Source: Clostridia bacterium
GTDB lineage: Bacteria; Bacillota; Clostridia; Oscillospirales; Acutalibacteraceae
Assembly: GCA_017537245.1 (NCBI GenBank)
Contig: JAFYLD010000004.1
Coordinates: 1 to 46,361, forward strand
Reading direction: 5' to 3'
Length of the DNA stretch: 46,361 nt
Shown here piece by piece: positions 9,111 to 17,299 of this stretch. Each line of letters begins with the position of its first letter. The stretch's first letter is position 1. A program made the position numbers and the translations under genes. The notes under the pieces were generated by a model. The model saw only the letters and a program-made list of their open reading frames with translations. It did no database searches and was not told where the DNA came from.

Positions 9111-9520
9111 ATATAGATTCTATTCAAAACGGTGTTGTAATTGATCATATTACCGCTGGCCTTGGTATGCGTTTATATGAACTATTAGGCCTTGCTTCAC
9201 TTGATGTTTCTATTGCGCTTATTAAGAACGTTGGCAGTAAAAAGATGGGCAAAAAAGATATTATCAAGATTGACGCCGATATAGAACTTGATCTTGACGT
9301 CATCGGCTTTGTTGATCCTGATGCTACCGTTAATATTATTAAAGACGGCGTATTGGTTGAAAAGCGTAGTATCGATATGCCCGAAACACTAACAAATGTT
9401 ATTAAATGCAAGAATCCAAGATGTATAACAACATGCGAACAAGAACTTGATCACATTTTTAAACTTACCGATAAAGAAGATAAAGTTTATCGTTGTATTT
9501 ATTGCGAAACAAAGGCTTAA
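9107..9520 (+). CDS. pyrI: aspartate carbamoyltransferase regulatory chain
   Basis: Nucleotide-binding regulatory chain that makes PyrB allosteric. The zinc site that contacts PyrB is intact: CKNPRC followed about 25 residues later by CIYC, the four-cysteine pattern of the family. The N-terminal half carries the allosteric ATP/CTP-binding fold. At 137 residues it is slightly short of the E. coli chain. It is translationally coupled to pyrB and is the last gene of the operon; only a weak A/T-rich hairpin, not a convincing terminator, follows it. Confidence 0.94.
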   Translation: MNIDSIQNGVVIDHITAGLGMRLYELLGLASLDVSIALIKNVGSKKMGKKDIIKIDADIELDLDVIGFVDPDATVNIIKDGVLVEKRSIDMPETLTNVIKCKNPRCITTCEQELDHIFKLTDKEDKVYRCIYCETKA

Positions 9521-9571
9521 AATTTTAGAAATTTTTGGTCAATTTTATATGACAATTTTCGTGTTTGCCCA

Positions 9572-9600
9572 TTGACATAATTTTTATAAAATGATATACT
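9572..9600 (+). promoter_or_regulatory. sigma-A promoter of the pur operon
   Basis: TTGACA at 9572-9577, a 17-base spacer and TATACT at 9595-9600. Transcription would begin near 9607, just before the ZTP aptamer. Confidence 0.85.
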
Positions 9601-9621
9601 AACAGTGTACTTTAAAGTACC

Positions 9622-9698
9622 GTTCTTTGTGACTGACGGAATAAAAGTGGAGCACCACTAAGGAACAAAGATTGTTTATATTAGCCGACCGTCTGGGC
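9622..9698 (+). promoter_or_regulatory. ZTP (pfl motif) riboswitch aptamer
   Basis: Senses ZMP/ZTP, the AICAR nucleotides that accumulate when 10-formyl-tetrahydrofolate is short, and switches on purine and one-carbon genes. P1 is formed by CTTTGT (9625-9630) and ACAAAG (9665-9670). The conserved GACTGACGG follows the first P1 strand, and GTGG/CCAC (9647-9657) makes the next hairpin. The hallmark GCCGACCGTCTGGGC closes the pseudoknot at 9684-9698. Genes downstream (purE through fhs, including AICAR transformylase and formate-THF ligase) are exactly the expected regulon. Confidence 0.9.
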
Positions 9699-9741
9699 AC
9701 ACTTGAACACTCTTTTCAAGTGCGCCCTTTTATATTTTTAT
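9695..9741 (+). terminator. ZTP-riboswitch expression-platform terminator
   Basis: GGGC-A-CACTTGA (9695-9706) pairs with TCAAGTG-C-GCCC (9716-9727) with one A/C mismatch, followed by a T-rich run (TTTTATATTTTTAT). The first four stem bases, GGGC, are also the last bases of the aptamer pseudoknot. Ligand-stabilised aptamer and terminator are therefore mutually exclusive, which gives an ON switch. Confidence 0.88.
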
Positions 9742-9752
9742 GGAGGAAATTT

Positions 9753-10241
9753 ATGAAAAAAGTTGGAATTATTATGGGTAGCGATAGCGATTTACCTATT
9801 ATCAAAAAAGCTACCGATATGTTAAAAACGTTGGAAATACCTTTTGAGGTTCATATATATTCTGCGCATCGTACACCTGTTGAGGCTCGCGATTTTGCGT
9901 TAAATGCACGTGAAAACGGCTTTGGTGTTCTTATTGCAGCGGCGGGTATGGCGGCGCATCTAGCAGGCGCTATTGCGGCAAATACCACTTTGCCTGTAAT
10001 CGGTATTCCTTGCAAGTCAAGTAACCTTGATGGTATGGACGCTTTGCTTTCTACAGTTCAGATGCCTACTGGTATTCCTGTGGCAACGGTTGCGATTAAC
10101 GGCGCCGCTAACGCAGCGCTTCTAGCGGCTCAAATTATTGCGGTAGAAGATAAAGAATTAGCATCAAAGCTTAACGCAAAACGCGCAAGCGATGCAGCAG
10201 CAGTTTTAGAAAAAGATAAGACTGTTATGGAAAATTTGTAA
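9753..10241 (+). CDS. purE: N5-carboxyaminoimidazole ribonucleotide mutase
   Basis: Converts N5-CAIR to [16 protein letters not shown] near the N terminus and SAHRTP at about residue 45 are the phosphate and active-site motifs of class I PurE. Start chosen at 9753 (162 residues, [13 protein letters not shown]), with TGGAGG upstream; an in-frame TTG further left falls inside the riboswitch. There is no purK beside it, so either N5-CAIR synthase is elsewhere or the CO2-rich anaerobic habitat supplies the carboxylated substrate chemically. Confidence 0.95.
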   Translation: MKKVGIIMGSDSDLPIIKKATDMLKTLEIPFEVHIYSAHRTPVEARDFALNARENGFGVLIAAAGMAAHLAGAIAANTTLPVIGIPCKSSNLDGMDALLSTVQMPTGIPVATVAINGAANAALLAAQIIAVEDKELASKLNAKRASDAAAVLEKDKTVMENL

Positions 10242-10264
10242 TTTATTTAAAGGAGTAATATATT

Positions 10265-10951
10265 ATGGAAAACAAACTTTTGTACACTGGTAAAACCAAG
10301 AACGTTTATGCACTTGAAAATGGCAACTGCCTTTTAAAATTTAAGGATGATTGCACCGGTAAAGATGGTGTTTTTGATCCAGGCGAAAATTCAGTAGGTC
10401 TTACAATTGAAGGCGTTGGCGACGTTAATCTTCGTATGTCAATTTACTTCTTTGAAAAAATCAACGCTGCAGGCATTTTTACCCACTACGTAAATGCTAA
10501 CCTCGAAGATACTACTATGGAAGTTCTTCCAGCTAAGGTTTTCGGTCACGGTCTTGAAGTTATCTGCCGTTATAAGGCTGTTGGTAGCTTTATTCGTCGT
10601 TATGGCGATTATATTGAAGAAGGCGCTGATCTTCCAGCATACGTTGAAATGACCTTCAAAAACGATGAAAAGGGCGATCCACTTGTAATTAAAGACGCTC
10701 TTGTTGCTCTTGGCGTTATGACCGATAAACAGTATGAAGATATTAAAGATATGACCCAAAAGATTACAAAGATTGTTGCTGACGATCTTAAAGAAAAGGG
10801 CCTTGATCTTTATGATATTAAGTTTGAGTTTGGTTATGCTCCAAACGGCGACGTAATGCTCATTGACGAAATCGCTTCAGGCAATATGCGTGTTTATAAG
10901 GATGGCGAGTATATCGATCCAATGACACTTTCAAAACTTTTCTTTGCTTAA
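10265..10951 (+). CDS. purC: phosphoribosylaminoimidazole-succinocarboxamide synthase
   Basis: ATP-dependent ligation of aspartate to CAIR, giving SAICAR. The N terminus [13 protein letters not shown] and [17 protein letters not shown] in the middle are the family signatures, and [12 protein letters not shown] near the C terminus binds metal/ATP. The 228 residues are typical. An AAAGGAG ribosome binding site lies upstream. It is second in the riboswitch-controlled operon. Confidence 0.95.
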   Translation: MENKLLYTGKTKNVYALENGNCLLKFKDDCTGKDGVFDPGENSVGLTIEGVGDVNLRMSIYFFEKINAAGIFTHYVNANLEDTTMEVLPAKVFGHGLEVICRYKAVGSFIRRYGDYIEEGADLPAYVEMTFKNDEKGDPLVIKDALVALGVMTDKQYEDIKDMTQKITKIVADDLKEKGLDLYDIKFEFGYAPNGDVMLIDEIASGNMRVYKDGEYIDPMTLSKLFFA

Positions 10952-10979
10952 TTTGTTTTTTTATAGAAAGTAGGTCTTT

Positions 10980-12404
10980 ATGGGCGGATTTTTTGGAATC
11001 ACCTCAAAAAGCGACTGTTTGATGGACGTGTTCTTTGGTGTGGATTATCATTCACACCTTGGCACTCGTCGCGGCGGTCTTGCTGCATATGATAGCGAAA
11101 TCGGTTTGCAGCGCAAAATACATAATATTGAAAATTCACCTTTTAGAACAAAGTTTGAAAAAATCTTTGAAGAGATGAAGGGTACTTCGGCTATAGGTTG
11201 TATTAGTGACACCGATCCACAACCTATGCTTATTCGTTCAAAATTTGGTACGTATGCTATTTGTACTGTAGGTCTTATCAACAATACCGAGGAACTTATT
11301 GATAAGTGCCTTGCTCAAACGGGTGTGTATTTTGACGCAATGACAGGCGGCAAAGTAAACACAACCGAGCTTGTTGCGGCGCTTATAAATCAAAAAGAAA
11401 CCTTTGTTGACGGTATAAAATACGCACAAGACCAAATTGACGGTACAATGTCTATTTTGATTTTGACGAGCAAGGGTGCCATTATTGCCGCTCGTGATAA
11501 GCTTGGCAGAATACCGATTCTCATAGGTAAAAACGATGATGGTTACGCAGTTACATTTGAGTCGTTTGCTTATCAAAAGCTCGGTTATACCGATGAACGC
11601 GAATTAGGACCTGGCGAGATAGTAAAGATTTCTACCAAGGGTCTTAAACAGTTGTCAGAACCCAGCAAGAAAAAACGTGTTTGCGCATTCCTTTGGAGTT
11701 ATTACGGTTATCCAACTTCTACTTATGAGGGAATTAACGTTGAAGCCATGCGTTGTCGCAATGGTGAAATCATGGCAGAAAACGACCGTAAGATTGGTGT
11801 TGCTCAAGACGTTGATTACGTTGGTGGTGTGCCTGATTCTGGTATTCCACATGCTATTGGTTACGCAAATGAGAGTGGTAAAAAATACGCTCGTGCTTTT
11901 ATTAAATACACTCCAACGTGGGCGCGTAGTTTTACTCCTGCAAAGCAGACCGAACGCAATAAAGTAGCTCGTATGAAGCAAATACCGGTTCACGATTTTA
12001 TTGTTGATAAGAATTTGCTTTTTGTTGACGATTCTATCGTTCGTGGTACTCAACTTAAAGAAACAGTTGATTTTCTTTATGAAAACGGTGCTAAATCGGT
12101 ACACATGCGTTCTGCGTGTCCGCCAATTATGTATGGTTGTAAATATCTTAACTTCTCACGTTCTACAAACGATATGGAGCTTATCGCTCGTCGTGTTATT
12201 GTTGAACTTGAAGGTGAAGAAGGATTTAAATATATAGACGAATATTCAAACGGCGAAACAGAACGCGGCAAGAAATTGCGCAAAGTTATTTGCGATAAGC
12301 TTGGTTTTGCATCGCTAGAGTTCCAATCACTCGAAGGTATTATTAAAGCGATCGGATTACCCGAATGCGACCTTTGCACTTACTGTTGGAACGGAAAGGA
12401 ATAA
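10980..12404 (+). CDS. purF: amidophosphoribosyltransferase homologue lacking the N-terminal cysteine
   Basis: PurF commits PRPP to purine synthesis as phosphoribosylamine. The C-terminal transferase half is well preserved: PDSGIPHAIGYA, and the PRPP loop FVDDSIVRGTQL near residue 343. The cysteines that would hold the [4Fe-4S] cluster also look preserved (VCAFLW, YGCKY, CDLCTYC at the C terminus). The N-terminal glutaminase half begins MGGFFGI instead of the usual (M)CGIFGI, so the catalytic Cys1 nucleophile is replaced by glycine. A stop codon three codons upstream (TAG at 10971-10973) excludes a longer, cysteine-containing start. A subfamily with the same GGFFG start is known to me from Bacteroidetes and Clostridia. 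It probably uses ammonia or a separate glutaminase, but this is not proven. The ribosome binding site is weak. Confidence 0.85.
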   Translation: MGGFFGITSKSDCLMDVFFGVDYHSHLGTRRGGLAAYDSEIGLQRKIHNIENSPFRTKFEKIFEEMKGTSAIGCISDTDPQPMLIRSKFGTYAICTVGLINNTEELIDKCLAQTGVYFDAMTGGKVNTTELVAALINQKETFVDGIKYAQDQIDGTMSILILTSKGAIIAARDKLGRIPILIGKNDDGYAVTFESFAYQKLGYTDERELGPGEIVKISTKGLKQLSEPSKKKRVCAFLWSYYGYPTSTYEGINVEAMRCRNGEIMAENDRKIGVAQDVDYVGGVPDSGIPHAIGYANESGKKYARAFIKYTPTWARSFTPAKQTERNKVARMKQIPVHDFIVDKNLLFVDDSIVRGTQLKETVDFLYENGAKSVHMRSACPPIMYGCKYLNFSRSTNDMELIARRVIVELEGEEGFKYIDEYSNGETERGKKLRKVICDKLGFASLEFQSLEGIIKAIGLPECDLCTYCWNGKE

Positions 12405-12410
12405 ATTATT

Positions 12411-13451
12411 ATGCATAATAATTCTAAATCAGAAGCATACGCAGCTGCGGGCGTTGATATTACCGCAGGTTATAAATCGGTTGAACTTATGAAACAGCAT
12501 ATCGCTCGTACCAAAAACGCTGGATGTTTTGACGACCTCGGTGGCTTTGGCGGTTGCTTTGGTCTTCCAGTAGGTTATGAAGAGCCTGTTTTAGTAAGTG
12601 GAACTGATGGTTGCGGCACAAAAGTTAAACTTGCAATTTTAATGGATAAGCACGACACAATCGGTATAGATGCCGTTGCTATGTGCGTTAACGATATTAT
12701 TTGCTGTGGCGCAAAACCACTATTTTTCCTAGATTATATTGCTTGCGGCAAAAATATTCCTGAAAAAATCGCTTCAATTGTTAGCGGTGTTTGTGAAGGT
12801 TGCGTTCAGTCAGGCGCAGCACTCATCGGTGGTGAAACTGCTGAACATCCTGGTATGATGCCTGTTGAAGATTACGACCTTGCAGGTTTTGCTGTTGGTA
12901 TTGTTGATAAGAAAAAGATTCTTGATAATAAATCAGTAAACAGCGGCGACGTTGTAATTGCTCTTGCCTCAAGCGGTGTTCACTCAAATGGTTTTTCACT
13001 TGTTCGTAAGGTTTTTGATATTGAAAACTGCGACCTTACTGCATACAAAGAAGAACTTGGCGGTAAAACACTTGGCGAAACGTTACTTACACCAACCAAG
13101 ATTTACGTTAAATCTGTTCTTGCACTTTTAGAGCAGGTAAACGTTCATGCTATTTCTCATATCACTGGTGGTGGCTTCTACGAAAATATTCCAAGAAGCT
13201 TGCCAAAGGGTTATTCTGTAAAGGTTGATAAATCTTCTCTCAAGATTCTTCCAATATTTAGTCTTATTCAAAACGTTGGCGGAATTTCTGAACGTGATAT
13301 GTTTAACACCTACAATATGGGGGTTGGTACGAGCATTGTAGTAGCAAAAGAAGATGCCCCAAAAGCACTCGAAATTCTAAATGCTAATGGTGAAGATGCT
13401 TATATCATTGGTTCAGTTATAGAAAGTGACGAGGGTGTTATCATTGAATAA
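12411..13451 (+). CDS. purM: phosphoribosylformylglycinamidine cyclo-ligase (AIR synthase)
   Basis: ATP-dependent ring closure of FGAM to AIR. YAAAGVDITAGYKSVELM at the N terminus, GTDGCGTKVKLA near residue 65, and GGETAEHPGM near residue 142 are the family motifs, with HITGGGF near the C terminus. Its 346 residues are usual. GGAAAGGA precedes the ATG, and the stop overlaps the start of purN. Confidence 0.96.
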   Translation: MHNNSKSEAYAAAGVDITAGYKSVELMKQHIARTKNAGCFDDLGGFGGCFGLPVGYEEPVLVSGTDGCGTKVKLAILMDKHDTIGIDAVAMCVNDIICCGAKPLFFLDYIACGKNIPEKIASIVSGVCEGCVQSGAALIGGETAEHPGMMPVEDYDLAGFAVGIVDKKKILDNKSVNSGDVVIALASSGVHSNGFSLVRKVFDIENCDLTAYKEELGGKTLGETLLTPTKIYVKSVLALLEQVNVHAISHITGGGFYENIPRSLPKGYSVKVDKSSLKILPIFSLIQNVGGISERDMFNTYNMGVGTSIVVAKEDAPKALEILNANGEDAYIIGSVIESDEGVIIE

Positions 13452-14079
13452 TACTAAGAATATTGTTGTTTTGGTATCGGGTGGCGGTACTAATTTACAA
13501 GCGCTTATCGATGCGCAAAATCGCGGTGAACTAGGCTGTGGCAAAATTAGTTGCGTTATTGCTTCAAAGGCTGATGCTTATGCTCTTACAAGAGCTGCCG
13601 ATAATGGTATTAAAACGCGTACGCTTATAAGAAAAGATTATGCAGATATTGCTTCGTACAGTATTGCTATGCGTGATCTTTTAATAGAAGAGGAAGCCGA
13701 CGTAATTGTTTATGCTGGTTTTATGACAATTTTAGACGAAAACGTTTGCGATGCATTTGCAGGCAAGATGGTAAACGTTCATCCTGCTCTTATTCCTTCT
13801 TTTTGTGGTAAAGGTTTTTATGGACTACACGTTCATGAAGAGGCTCTCAAAAAGGGTGTTAAGGTGTCGGGCGCAACAGTTCACTTTGTAACCGCTGAGT
13901 GTGACGCAGGTCCAATTATATTGCAAAAAGCAGTAGAAGTTATGGACAATGACACGCCCGAAACTTTGCAAAGACGCATTATGGAGCAAGCGGAGTGGAA
14001 AATTTTGCCACGAGCAGTACAACTTCTATGTGATGATAAAATTGTTATAGAAGATGGAAAAACTTGTATTAAAGATTAG
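13444..14079 (+). CDS. purN: phosphoribosylglycinamide formyltransferase
   Basis: Transfers the formyl group from 10-formyl-THF to GAR. VLVSGGGTNLQALID at the N terminus binds the phosphate, NVHPALIPSF near residue 105 holds the catalytic histidine region, and GATVHFVTAECDAGPI contains the catalytic aspartate. The start is uncertain. TTG at 13444 (211 residues) is preferred because GAGGGTG lies about seven bases upstream; in-frame GTG codons at 13426 and 13435 are alternatives. It overlaps the end of purM by 8 bases. Confidence 0.93.
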   Translation: MNNTKNIVVLVSGGGTNLQALIDAQNRGELGCGKISCVIASKADAYALTRAADNGIKTRTLIRKDYADIASYSIAMRDLLIEEEADVIVYAGFMTILDENVCDAFAGKMVNVHPALIPSFCGKGFYGLHVHEEALKKGVKVSGATVHFVTAECDAGPIILQKAVEVMDNDTPETLQRRIMEQAEWKILPRAVQLLCDDKIVIEDGKTCIKD

Positions 14080-14092
14080 GGAGAAATTAAGT

Positions 14093-14809
14093 ATGGAAAT
14101 TAGAACTCTTGAAAACGAACTTAATTCCTTAGCATATCACGGCAGAGGAATTGTAATAGGAAAAAGTGCTGACGGAAAGAAGGCAATTACTGCATATTTC
14201 ATTATGGGACGTAGTGAAAATAGCCGTAATCGCGTATTTGTTGAAGATGGTCAAGGCATTAGAACACAGGCTTTTGATGAGTCTAAAATGACCGATCCTC
14301 ATCTTATCATTTATGCGCCTGTTCGAGTTCTTGGTAATAAGACAATTGTTACCAATGGTGACCAAACCGACACTATTTATGAACTTATGGACAAGCAAAT
14401 GACGTTTGAGCAAGCTCTTAGAACACGTGAGTTTGAGGACGATGCACCAAACTATACACCACGTATTTCGGGCATTATTCGTCTAGAAAACGGTGATATG
14501 AACTACGCTATGTCTATTCTTAAATCAGCAGACGGTGATGGTAGTTCTTGTCAAAGATATACCTTTGCATATTCTAATCCTATTGCAGGTAGAGCAAAAT
14601 TTATCCATACTTATAAATGTGATGGTAATCCACTTCCAAGCTTTGAAGGCGAACCAAAAACACTAGAACTTCCAGATACTGATATCGATACACTTACCGA
14701 TTTAATTTGGAAAAATTTAAATAAGGACAACAAGGTTTCTTTGTTTGTTAGATATATTGATTTAGCTACTGGTGAGTACGAATCAAGAATTGTTAACAAA
14801 AACGTTTAA
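14093..14809 (+). CDS. purO: PurO-type IMP cyclohydrolase
   Basis: Closes FAICAR to IMP, the final step of the pathway. The sequence is of the archaeal PurO / IMP_cyclohyd family rather than the PurH cyclohydrolase domain: YHGRGIVIGKSADGKKAITAY, then MGRSENSRNRVF, and DPHLIIYAPVR. Start chosen at 14093 (MEIRTLENEL, 238 residues) behind TAGGGAGAA; an ATG at 14054 lies in the end of purN without such a site. It sits directly before a stand-alone AICAR transformylase, so the two together replace bifunctional PurH. Confidence 0.82.
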   Translation: MEIRTLENELNSLAYHGRGIVIGKSADGKKAITAYFIMGRSENSRNRVFVEDGQGIRTQAFDESKMTDPHLIIYAPVRVLGNKTIVTNGDQTDTIYELMDKQMTFEQALRTREFEDDAPNYTPRISGIIRLENGDMNYAMSILKSADGDGSSCQRYTFAYSNPIAGRAKFIHTYKCDGNPLPSFEGEPKTLELPDTDIDTLTDLIWKNLNKDNKVSLFVRYIDLATGEYESRIVNKNV

Positions 14810-14821
14810 GGAGATTTTAAA

Positions 14822-16006
14822 ATGAAAGAATTTGAACTTAAATATGGCTGTAACCCTAATCAAAAGCCATCAAAAATATATATGAAAAACGGTAGTGAAC
14901 TACCAATTGAGATTTTGTGCGGCAGACCGGGTTATATTAACTTTCTTGATGCGTTCAACTCATGGCAGCTTGTTAAAGAATTAAAAGAAGCTTTAGGTCT
15001 TCCTGCTGTTACTTCTTTTAAACACGTAAGTCCTACTTCTGCAGCAGTTGGCGTTCCGCTAAACGACAAGCTTAAAAAAGCGTGTTTTGTTGACGATATC
15101 GAAGGTCTAGACGAATCTCCACTTGCTTGCGCTTATGCTCGCGCTCGTGGTACTGACCGTATGTGTTCTTTTGGTGACTGGGTAGCTCTTTCCGACGTTT
15201 GTGACGTTACTACCGCTTTAATGATCAAGCGTGAGGTATCTGATGGTGTTATTGCTCCGGGTTATGAACCAGAAGCGCTCGAAATACTCAAATCAAAGAG
15301 AAACGGTAACTACAATATCGTTAAAATCGATCCCGACTACGTACCTGAAGTTCAAGAAACAAAGCAGGTATTTGGTATTACTTTTGAGCAGGGTAGAAAT
15401 AACTTTGAAATTAATCGTGAGTTACTTTCAAATATCGTTACCGATAATAAAGAGTTACCAGAAAGCGCAATTCGTGACTTGATAATTGCTCTTATCACTC
15501 TAAAATATACACAGTCCAACTCTGTTTGTTACGCAGTAGACGGTCAGGCAATTGGCGTTGGCGCTGGTCAACAGTCACGTATTCACTGTACTCGTCTTGC
15601 AGGTACAAAAGCAGATACATGGTTCTTGCGCCAACATGATAAGGTATTGAATCTTCCTTTCAAATCAACGATCGGTCGTCCTGATCGCGATAACGTTATC
15701 GATGGTTATATTAACCAAAACGAAGAAGACGTTTGCGCAGATGGCAATTGGCAGAAGTATTTTACTGTTCAACCAGAGCCATTCACTCTTGAAGAACAAA
15801 AGGCATATCTTTCAACAATTGACGGTGTAGCGCTTGGTTCTGACGCTTTCTTCCCATTTAGCGATAATATCGAACGCGCAAAACGTAGTGGTGTTAAGTA
15901 CATTGCTGAACCGGGCGGTTCAATTCGTGATGACGTTGTAATTGAGTGTTGCAACAAATATGATATGGCAATGTCATTTACAGGAATGCGTTTGTTCCAT
16001 CACTAA
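14822..16006 (+). CDS. purH: AICAR transformylase (stand-alone, PurH C-terminal domain type)
   Basis: Formylates AICAR with 10-formyl-THF to FAICAR. The 394 residues cover only the transformylase part of PurH. YGCNPNQKPSKIY starts the domain, SFKHVSPTSAAVG holds the catalytic Lys-His of the family, and GAGQQSRIHC and a C-terminal DAFFPFSDNI region follow. The MGS-like IMP cyclohydrolase domain is absent, in keeping with the PurO-like gene 12 bases upstream. Its substrate is the nucleotide sensed by the operon's riboswitch. Confidence 0.93.
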   Translation: MKEFELKYGCNPNQKPSKIYMKNGSELPIEILCGRPGYINFLDAFNSWQLVKELKEALGLPAVTSFKHVSPTSAAVGVPLNDKLKKACFVDDIEGLDESPLACAYARARGTDRMCSFGDWVALSDVCDVTTALMIKREVSDGVIAPGYEPEALEILKSKRNGNYNIVKIDPDYVPEVQETKQVFGITFEQGRNNFEINRELLSNIVTDNKELPESAIRDLIIALITLKYTQSNSVCYAVDGQAIGVGAGQQSRIHCTRLAGTKADTWFLRQHDKVLNLPFKSTIGRPDRDNVIDGYINQNEEDVCADGNWQKYFTVQPEPFTLEEQKAYLSTIDGVALGSDAFFPFSDNIERAKRSGVKYIAEPGGSIRDDVVIECCNKYDMAMSFTGMRLFHH

Positions 16007-16027
16007 TATTTTATTTTTGGAGTTATT

Positions 16028-17299
16028 ATGAATATATTAGTTGTAGGTGGTGGCGGTAGAGAACACGCTATCATCAAAAAAATAAAAGAAAATAAAAACG
16101 TAAAAGAGATTTACGCATTGCCCGGTAATGGTGGTATCGCGGCTGATGCTACGTGCGTTAACATTGCTGCAACAAACACCGAGGCAATTGTTGATTTTGC
16201 GATTAATAATAAAATTGATTATGCGGTTGTAGCGCCTGATGATCCTCTAGTATTGGGTTGTGTAGATGCCCTAAGCGACAAGGGAATACCTTGCTTTGGT
16301 CCTAATAAAGCTGCCGCTATAATCGAAGGTAGTAAGGTTTTTTCAAAAAATCTTATGAAGAAATATGGTATTCCTACCGCGGCTTACGAAGTATTTGATG
16401 ATGCTAATAAAGCTATCGAATACCTTGAAACCGCACCAATTCCTACCGTAATTAAGGCGGATGGTCTAGCACTTGGTAAAGGTGTTATTATTGCAATGAC
16501 ACGCGACGAGGCTAAAGACGCTGTTATATCAATTATGCAGGACAAGCAGTTTGGTAAAAGCGGTGACAATATCGTTATTGAGGAGTTTTTAACCGGTCCT
16601 GAAGTTTCTGTATTATCATTTACCGATGGTAACGTTGTTGTACCTATGATTTCATCAATGGATCATAAGAGAGCAGGAGATAATGACACAGGTCTAAATA
16701 CCGGTGGTATGGGCACAATTGCGCCAAACCCTTACTATACTGATGATATTGCCGAAGAATGTATGCAAAAAATCTTTTTGCCAACTATTCGCGCAATGAA
16801 AGCCGAAGGCAGAACATTTAAGGGTTGCTTGTATTTTGGTCTTATGCTTACTCCAAACGGTCCAAAGGTTATTGAGTACAATTGCCGCTTTGGTGATCCT
16901 GAAACACAGGTTGTTTTACCACTTCTTGAAAGTGATTTACTTACCGTTATGCAGGCCGTAACCAACGAAACACTTGCAGATACGGAAGTTAAGTTTAGTG
17001 ACAAGCACGCTTGTTGTGTAATTATGGCTTCAAAAGGTTATCCAGAGGCTTATGAAAAAGGATATGAAATAACAATTCCTACCGATTTGCTTGATAGTAC
17101 TTACGTTGCTGGCGCTGTTTTAAAGGATGATAAACTTCTTACAAACGGCGGACGTGTTTTAGGTGTTACTTCAATTGATGATACACTTAAGGGCGCAATT
17201 GAAAGATCGTACGCAAAGGTAGAGAATATTAAGTTTGATAATCGTTATTATCGTAACGATATCGGTGCCAAAGCTTTAAAAGCAGGGGAGGAAAACTAA
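16028..17299 (+). CDS. purD: phosphoribosylamine-glycine ligase (GARS)
   Basis: ATP-grasp enzyme joining glycine to phosphoribosylamine. NILVVGGGGREHAIIKKI at the N terminus, IKADGLALGKGVIIA near residue 140, LNTGGMGTIAPNP, and the metal-binding EYNCRFGDPETQ near residue 285 identify PurD. The 423 residues are standard. It ends with a TAATG overlap onto purL. Confidence 0.96.
   Translation: MNILVVGGGGREHAIIKKIKENKNVKEIYALPGNGGIAADATCVNIAATNTEAIVDFAINNKIDYAVVAPDDPLVLGCVDALSDKGIPCFGPNKAAAIIEGSKVFSKNLMKKYGIPTAAYEVFDDANKAIEYLETAPIPTVIKADGLALGKGVIIAMTRDEAKDAVISIMQDKQFGKSGDNIVIEEFLTGPEVSVLSFTDGNVVVPMISSMDHKRAGDNDTGLNTGGMGTIAPNPYYTDDIAEECMQKIFLPTIRAMKAEGRTFKGCLYFGLMLTPNGPKVIEYNCRFGDPETQVVLPLLESDLLTVMQAVTNETLADTEVKFSDKHACCVIMASKGYPEAYEKGYEITIPTDLLDSTYVAGAVLKDDKLLTNGGRVLGVTSIDDTLKGAIERSYAKVENIKFDNRYYRNDIGAKALKAGEEN

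Noticed and set aside
9521-9565. Possible terminator after pyrI (TTGGTCA ... TGACAA with following T residues)
   Set aside because: The stem is short, interrupted and almost entirely A/T; not convincing, and the pur promoter and riboswitch follow immediately.
9672-9752. Longer purE reading frame beginning inside the leader
   Set aside because: The extra residues are encoded by the riboswitch pseudoknot and terminator; the ATG at 9753 has TGGAGG and matches the family start.
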